7,196 bases of DNA, taken from the NCBI GenBank assembly GCA_038818725.1, contig JAWAYL010000048.1, positions 1 through 7,196 of the forward strand, in the 5' to 3' direction. The position numbers and the translations under genes were made by a program. The notes beneath the pieces were generated by a model. It searched no databases, was not told where the DNA came from, and saw only the letters and a list, made by a program, of their open reading frames with translations. Shown piece after piece: positions 4,974 through 7,196 of the stretch. Numbering within the stretch: position 1 is the stretch's first letter; each line of letters starts with the position of its first letter. Origin of the DNA: JACIWB01 sp038818725. Its GTDB lineage: Archaea > Thermoplasmatota > E2 > UBA202 > JdFR-43.

Positions 4974-5402
4974 ATGATAGAAAAAATGAAAAGATGGATA
5001 AAAAATAAGGCGGGAGTGAGCCCAATTATAGCCATCATCTTAATGGTGGCTATAACAGTAGTGCTAGCAGCAACAATCTACGTCTGGGTAAGCGGATTTG
5101 GCGGAGGAGGAAGCAAATCAATAAGCATGAGCATAACACAGCTGAACGGTGCAGACGGAAACGCTGATGTGACTTTCCGTGTTGATAGCGTAAGCCAAGG
5201 AGCGCGATGGGAAAATATCGAATATAAAACAAACGCCAGCACTTCCTTCCAGAGTATTACAGGAAGTGATGAAGATGGAGATGGAGTAATTGATGCAGGA
5301 GAAACATTTGATATAACAGGGAACGAAGCTTACCCAGGTGGCACTCTGACCATCAGAGACAAAACATCCAATAGCGTTATATTAACAAAGACATTCTGGT
5401 AA
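4974..5402 (+). CDS. Archaeal type IV pilin-like protein with an EF-hand calcium loop
   Basis: The 142-residue protein has a short basic leader (residues 1-14, ending KNKAG) followed by VSPIIAIILMVAITVVLAATIYVWVSGF, the typical archaeal class III signal: prepilin peptidase should cut after Gly14, leaving a hydrophobic assembly helix (15-42) that would polymerise in the pilus core. A glycine hinge (GFGGGG, 41-46) leads to a beta-rich head of about 95 residues. Residues 99-110, DEDGDGVIDAGE, match a canonical EF-hand loop with ligands D99, D101, D103, V105, D107 and E110, so calcium probably stabilises the subunit. G+C is near 45% in the segment I counted, against about 30% in a phosphorylase segment, consistent with high expression or transfer. 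It has its own TATA box, Shine-Dalgarno and terminator, so it is monocistronic. Pilus, adhesion or other surface filament use is unresolved. Confidence 0.9.
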   Translation: MIEKMKRWIKNKAGVSPIIAIILMVAITVVLAATIYVWVSGFGGGGSKSISMSITQLNGADGNADVTFRVDSVSQGARWENIEYKTNASTSFQSITGSDEDGDGVIDAGETFDITGNEAYPGGTLTIRDKTSNSVILTKTFW

Positions 5403-5441
5403 GCACTGCTTTTCCCCGCCTCCCTCTTTCCTTTATTTATT
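5395..5441. repeat. 47-bp direct repeat, copy 1, spanning the pilin stop codon
   Basis: Matches 5916-5962 with two mismatches in 47 bp. It begins in the last pilin codons and continues into the pyrimidine-rich 3' flank (GCACTGCTTTTCCCCGCC then T/C-rich). Together the two copies bracket the hicB locus. Confidence 0.85.
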
Positions 5442-5447
5442 GCTTTC

Positions 5448-5487
5448 AAGGGGCTGGTTTGCCTCGACCGCCCCTTTCTTTTTTTTC
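5448..5487 (+). terminator. Hairpin plus T-tract terminator of the pilin-like gene
   Basis: AAGGGGC (5448-5454) pairs with GCCCCTT (5470-5476), and GGT/ACC inside extends the stem to about 10 bp with one bulge. It runs straight into TTTCTTTTTTTT. The G+C-rich stem stands out from the local base composition. Confidence 0.75.
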
Positions 5488-5503
5488 TATTTTGGAAGAA
5501 AAA

Positions 5504-5619
5504 TTACAATAATTCCTTTAGCTCATCAATGCTAATTTCAGCGTCCTCCATTATATTTTTCAGAATTTTTGGATGCAAAATTTTCCCAGAATGACTTCCA
5601 CTCTAGGCAGTTTATTCAT
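5504..5619 (-). pseudogene. hicA toxin remnant with an internal deletion
   Basis: A start codon 4 nt after the hicB stop opens MNKLPRV, the usual start of HicA mRNA-interferase toxins, but this frame ends after 19 codons. In the next frame, from about 5593 to the stop at 5504-5506, lies HSGKILHPKILKNIMEDA and then a tail ending SIDELKELL, which is the HicA C-terminus ('H-S-G-K ... L-H-P-x-x-L-K-x-I ... I-S-x-x-E-L-x-x-L-L'). The middle of the protein, including the G-S-H segment with the catalytic His, is absent, and the two ends are out of frame (116 bp in total, against about 200-250 for a normal hicA). This looks like a single internal deletion. The toxin is certainly inactive. Order is antitoxin first, opposite to classical hicAB but common for this subtype. 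Confidence 0.8.
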
Positions 5620-5623
5620 GCTA

Positions 5624-5848
5624 TCATGCTTCTATTTCAACAGTAGTTAAACTTGTTAATTCTGGCTGTGGTATCTCTTCATTGTTTGCTAACCTATCTT
5701 CAATATGCAATTTAATAGCGTCCTTTATATTCTTTATTATCTCTTCATATGTTTCTCCTTGAGTATAACATCCTTGCAACTCTGGACAGAAGGCAAAATA
5801 ACCGTATTCATCTTTTTCAATTATCACTGACAGTTTGTATCTTACCAT
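5624..5848 (-). CDS. hicB: HicB-family antitoxin, orphaned
   Basis: The 74-residue protein follows the HicB (UPF0150-like) pattern of a partial RNase H fold: a first strand YKLSVIIEKDEYGYFAFCPEL (4-24), the signature QGCYTQGETYEEIIKNIKDAI (25-45), where G-x-T-x-E-E-x-x-x-N-x-x-x-A-I is diagnostic, and a helix to about residue 58. HicB binds and neutralises HicA, an RNase acting on ribosome-bound mRNA. No separate DNA-binding domain follows; the C-terminal 20 residues are short and polar. The start is supported by a TATA box 24 nt upstream, indicating a leaderless transcript. The partner hicA is reduced to its two ends, so HicB has no toxin here, yet its own frame and promoter are intact. It could neutralise a HicA elsewhere, or be early in decay. 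Confidence 0.88.
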   Translation of the reverse strand: MVRYKLSVIIEKDEYGYFAFCPELQGCYTQGETYEEIIKNIKDAIKLHIEDRLANNEEIPQPELTSLTTVEIEA

Positions 5849-5868
5849 GTAATTATTACGGGGAATGG

Positions 5869-5876
5869 TATATAAA
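5869..5876 (-). promoter_or_regulatory. TATA box of hicB
   Basis: On the minus strand AAATATTTATATACC, box TTTATATA, centred about 24 nt before the ATG at 5848. The spacing predicts a leaderless mRNA. 5877-5999 holds no gene, only the repeats listed here. Confidence 0.6.
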
Positions 5877-5915
5877 TATTTTCCTTAGCTTGCACGGTTG
5901 CTATGAAAAGTATAA

Positions 5916-5962
5916 TCTAGTAAGCACTGCTTTTCCCCGCCTTCCTCTTTCCTTTATTTATT
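5916..5962. repeat. 47-bp direct repeat, copy 2, of the pilin 3' end
   Basis: Matches 5395-5441 with two mismatches. No recognisable pilin coding sequence precedes it, so either a second pilin gene was lost or only the 3' flank was copied. It is followed within 7 nt by the second repeat family (5969-6015), so the two families meet here. Confidence 0.85.
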
Positions 5963-5968
5963 TCAGAA

Positions 5969-6015
5969 TCAGCGATGTTTGCTTGCTTTTCTTTTTTGGT
6001 TATTTATATACTTTT
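5969..6015. repeat. 47-bp direct repeat at the relE 3' end, copy 1
   Basis: Matches 6535-6581 with two mismatches. It contains TCAGCGATGTTTGC, then a T-rich stretch, then the last five codons and stop of the RelE-type toxin read on the minus strand (VYK and stop). The T-rich part lies downstream of the toxin stop. Confidence 0.85.
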
Positions 6016-6263
6016 TCCCGTGTTTCTATTTTTAAAATATGAATCATTTTGTTGTTTTTATCAACAAAATAAATTAATCGATATTTACCTATCCTAACTC
6101 TATAGGTGTTTTTCTCTCCTTCTATCTTTTTAATATCAAATTTTCTCCATGGAACAGGTTCTTCTTTCAGCGTATCCAAAAAATTTGCTATCCTTTCTAA
6201 AAAAGGTTTTTCTATCTCTTTTAACTTTTTAGCGAATTTTTTGTGGATAAAAACTTCAAACAT
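6000..6263 (-). CDS. RelE/ParE-superfamily toxin
   Basis: From the ATG at 6263 the toxin has 87 residues, a usual RelE length. An in-frame GTG at 6269 would overlap the antitoxin stop (GTGA) and add two residues; I prefer the ATG because RelE proteins start directly with the first strand, MFEVFIHKKFAKKLKEI. Two helices follow (about 8-36), then the RelE core YRVRIGKYRLIYFV (54-67), whose basic residues contact mRNA or the ribosome in characterised members, and a final strand and tail IHILKIETREKVYK (74-87), with an Arg and a near-terminal Tyr as in active RelE. All hallmark segments are present, so activity is plausible; whether it cuts mRNA or, like ParE, targets gyrase cannot be told. It follows its antitoxin with a gap of 2 nt or an overlap. 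Confidence 0.87.
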   Translation of the reverse strand: MFEVFIHKKFAKKLKEIEKPFLERIANFLDTLKEEPVPWRKFDIKKIEGEKNTYRVRIGKYRLIYFVDKNNKMIHILKIETREKVYK

Positions 6264-6265
6264 AT

Positions 6266-6472
6266 TCACAAAATTTCTTCTTTTAATTCATCCCATTTAA
6301 CATATTTTCCTTTTAAAGATTCCTTTTTGAGCTTTTTTATTTCTCTCAGTTCTTCCTCCGTAATTTTTTCTGATGGCAAAATAATATCCTCTAAATCTTC
6401 TATACATCTTTTTATTTCATCCAATTTTTTCTTAATTTCCTTTAACTCCCTCCTTATATTTTCACTAATCAT
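6266..6472 (-). CDS. Antitoxin partner of the RelE-type toxin
   Basis: The 68-residue acidic and basic helical protein has a predicted N-terminal coiled coil (about residues 3-30, heptad-like ELKEIKKKLDEIKRCIEDLE), a linker (ILPSEKI), a second helix EEELREIKKLKKESLKG (39-55) and an extended tail KYVKWDELKEEIL. The tail should wrap the toxin, as RelB-type antitoxins do; no DNA-binding ribbon-helix-helix or AbrB domain is evident, so autoregulation is unclear. Order antitoxin then toxin, immediate adjacency and a shared TATA box upstream support the pair. A homologue with the same layout lies on the plus strand at 6829-7010 (common ending 'E-E-x-x-E-I-x-K ... G-x-Y-x-K-x-x-E'). Confidence 0.8.
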   Translation of the reverse strand: MISENIRRELKEIKKKLDEIKRCIEDLEDIILPSEKITEEELREIKKLKKESLKGKYVKWDELKEEIL

Positions 6473-6494
6473 TATAAGTTAAACAAGATACTTA

Positions 6495-6502
6495 TATATA
6501 AA
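6495..6502 (-). promoter_or_regulatory. TATA box of the relE-type toxin-antitoxin operon
   Basis: On the minus strand TTATTTATATATAAG, box TTTATATA, centred about 26 nt before the antitoxin ATG at 6472: a leaderless start. Confidence 0.6.
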
Positions 6503-6534
6503 TAATCCTTCTCCCCTCCTTCCTTTTATTCATA

Positions 6535-6581
6535 TCAGCGATGTTTGCCTGCTTTTCTTTTTTGGTTATTTATATGCTTTT
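6535..6581. repeat. 47-bp direct repeat at the relE 3' end, copy 2
   Basis: Matches 5969-6015 with two mismatches and also carries, on the minus strand, the last codons and stop of a relE gene (AYK and stop at 6566-6568). The copies bracket the intact relE-type pair. The T/C-rich stretch just before it (6511-6530) resembles the end of the pilin-derived repeat. Confidence 0.8.
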
Positions 6582-6770
6582 CTTCTCGGCAAAATTGAAT
6601 TAAAAAACTAATTTATAATTCTCCAACTCAAATAAAATTCTGAATTTTCCAACACTTAATCTATAATGATTCCTATATCCAGATAATTTCTTGATATCCA
6701 GTTTTTGAGAAAATCCATTTTTAAGTTCTTTCAATTTTTCTTCTATCATTAATTTTAAAAACTCTAAATT
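6566..6770 (-). pseudogene. Second RelE-type toxin, 5'-truncated and frameshifted
   Basis: Reading leftward from 6770 gives LEFLKLMIEEKLKELKNGF, then KLDIKKLSGYRNHYRLSVGKFRILFELENYKLVF, which covers the second helix and the RelE core (G-Y-R-N-H-Y-R-L-S-V-G-K-F-R-I-L-F). The frame then stops at 6600-6602. Skipping one T of the T6 run (A6 at 6602-6607 on the plus strand) restores NSILPRRKAYK and the stop at 6566-6568, the expected RelE C-terminus. The first strand and helix, about 25-30 residues, are missing: a TGA at 6771-6773 precedes and the sequence beyond does not resemble RelE. The matching antitoxin is also absent, replaced by an oppositely oriented pair. It is a dead gene; its last codons lie in the repeat shared with the intact toxin. 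Confidence 0.78.
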
Positions 6771-6800
6771 TCATGCAGTTATCCAAACCACCAGCAAGTA

Positions 6801-6808
6801 TTATATAA
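6801..6808 (+). promoter_or_regulatory. TATA box of the plus-strand toxin-antitoxin pair
   Basis: TTATATAA, centred about 24 nt before the ATG at 6829, as at the other leaderless starts. That spacing points to 6829 as the original start of the antitoxin gene although its frame is now broken. Confidence 0.5.
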
Positions 6809-6828
6809 ATCAATCATTATTAAGGAAA

Positions 6829-7010
6829 ATGAAAGAAATATTGATAAAAAAATGGAAAATATGGAAAAATTGTTAAAAGAAATTAATTCAAAAATTGATA
6901 ATTTTTTGGGTTTCGAAGAGTTTGGAGTCCAAGAAAAAGAAGAAGTTGAAGAGATAAGAAAAGAAGTTAGGAGGGGTAATTATCTAAAGTTTGAAGAGGT
7001 TTTTGAATAA
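6829..7010 (+). pseudogene. Antitoxin of a third RelE-type pair, probably frameshifted near its start
   Basis: From the ATG at 6852 there is an open frame of 52 codons (MENMEKLLKEINSKIDNFLG ... VEEIRKEVRRGNYLKFEEVFE) that aligns by layout with the 68-residue antitoxin at 6266-6472: a coiled N-terminal helix, a linker, a second charged helix and an extended tail. The promoter spacing instead points to the ATG at 6829, whose frame ends after 15 codons; one extra A in the A7 run at 6846-6852 would join it to the antitoxin frame and give 60 residues. So either the gene lost one base and is impaired, or translation now starts at 6852 and yields a shorter antitoxin with the toxin-binding tail intact. 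A toxin remnant follows 7 nt after the stop. Confidence 0.65.
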
Positions 7011-7017
7011 ATCAAAG

Positions 7018-7196
7018 ATGTGTGAGATTATCTTTTCTAAAAAACGGCAGAATTTATCAAAAATCTTGATAGAGGATATAAAAATCCTTTTTCCTATCCA
7101 TATATGAAAATTAGGGGTGAAATTAATCTTTATAGGATAAGACTTGGTAAACATAGGATTCTTTATGAAATAGATAGAGAAAATAACAGAGTAATA
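7018..7196 (+). pseudogene. Third RelE-type toxin, frameshifted and internally shortened, runs off the window
   Basis: The ATG at 7018 opens MCEIIFSKK, a typical RelE first strand, but this frame ends at 7105-7107. In the frame two bases on, from about 7044, the text continues as AEFIKNLDRGYKNPFSYPY, then MKIRGEINLYRIRLGKHRIL and YEIDRENNRVI, and is still open at the right edge. Adding one A to the A6 run at 7039-7044 joins them. The RelE core (NLYRIRLGKHRILYEID) is well preserved. Compared with the toxin at 6000-6263, about 12 residues of the second helix region are missing between GYKN and PFSYPY, so there is also an in-frame-sized deletion. The C-terminus lies outside the window. Internal initiation at the ATG at 7104 would make only the core strands. 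Most likely inactive. Confidence 0.72.

Noticed and set aside
5448..5476. Integrase attachment site in the G+C-rich hairpin
   Set aside because: There is no integrase gene or tRNA in the window, and the hairpin followed by a T-tract right after the pilin gene is fully explained as a terminator.
5850..5920. Silent second pilin gene before the second pilin-type repeat
   Set aside because: None of the three frames shows pilin-like residues in this stretch; only the stop-codon region and the 3' flank match.
5395..5962. Insertion sequence between the pilin-derived direct repeats
   Set aside because: No transposase, no terminal inverted repeats, and a 47-bp duplication is much longer than usual target-site duplications; the repeat is the 3' end of a gene, which fits recombination better.
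5749..6042. Plus-strand open frame of 97 codons across the hicB promoter
   Set aside because: It is antisense to hicB at one end and crosses the repeats at the other, with no domain pattern and no promoter at suitable spacing.

Overview
The window is archaeal and AT-rich. Evidence for Archaea is the class III signal peptide and hydrophobic N-terminus of a type IV pilin-like protein (4974-5402), an archaeal-type YchF/Obg-family GTPase, an archaeal-style MTAP-family phosphorylase with a C-terminal CXC motif, and TATA boxes centred about 22-26 nt upstream of several start codons, the spacing of leaderless archaeal transcripts. The CXC motif hints at a thermophile. I cannot place the organism below the level of Archaea; a euryarchaeal or Thermoplasmatota-like lineage is only a guess.

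Positions 1-2553 hold a divergent pair of transcription units. Leftward runs the truncated start of a PaaK/CapK-family adenylating enzyme. Rightward runs a tightly overlapped three-gene operon: a stand-alone Lrp/AsnC effector-binding (RAM) domain, a ten-helix DMT-like membrane protein with a second RAM domain fused to its C-terminus, and a purine nucleoside/methylthio-nucleoside phosphorylase. The arrangement suggests ligand-sensed transport coupled to nucleoside or methionine salvage. Positions 2554-2759 lie between convergent genes and consist of a hairpin-rich tandem repeat, with a hairpin directly after the stop codon on each side.

Positions 2760-4633 (minus strand) form a compact operon: a winged-helix regulator, an unrecognised 90-residue beta-rich protein, and the YchF-like GTPase. 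Positions 4701-5487 (plus strand) hold a small Cys-rich protein, an inverted repeat, and a pilin-like gene with its own TATA box, a Shine-Dalgarno sequence, a canonical EF-hand calcium loop and a hairpin plus T-tract terminator. The pilin gene is clearly richer in G+C than its neighbours.

Positions 5500-7196 are a toxin-antitoxin graveyard. They contain an orphan HicB antitoxin next to a hicA gene reduced to its two ends, one apparently intact RelE-type toxin/antitoxin pair, the 3' part of a second relE with a frameshift, and on the plus strand a third pair whose antitoxin and toxin frames are both interrupted at poly-A runs. Direct repeats of about 47 bp, one copied from the 3' end of the pilin gene and one from the 3' end of relE, separate these modules and record a history of duplication or homologous insertion. 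The main oddities are the transporter-RAM fusion, the hairpin array, the EF-hand pilin and the repeat-bounded, decaying toxin-antitoxin cluster. I found no tRNA, rRNA, CRISPR array or transposase.
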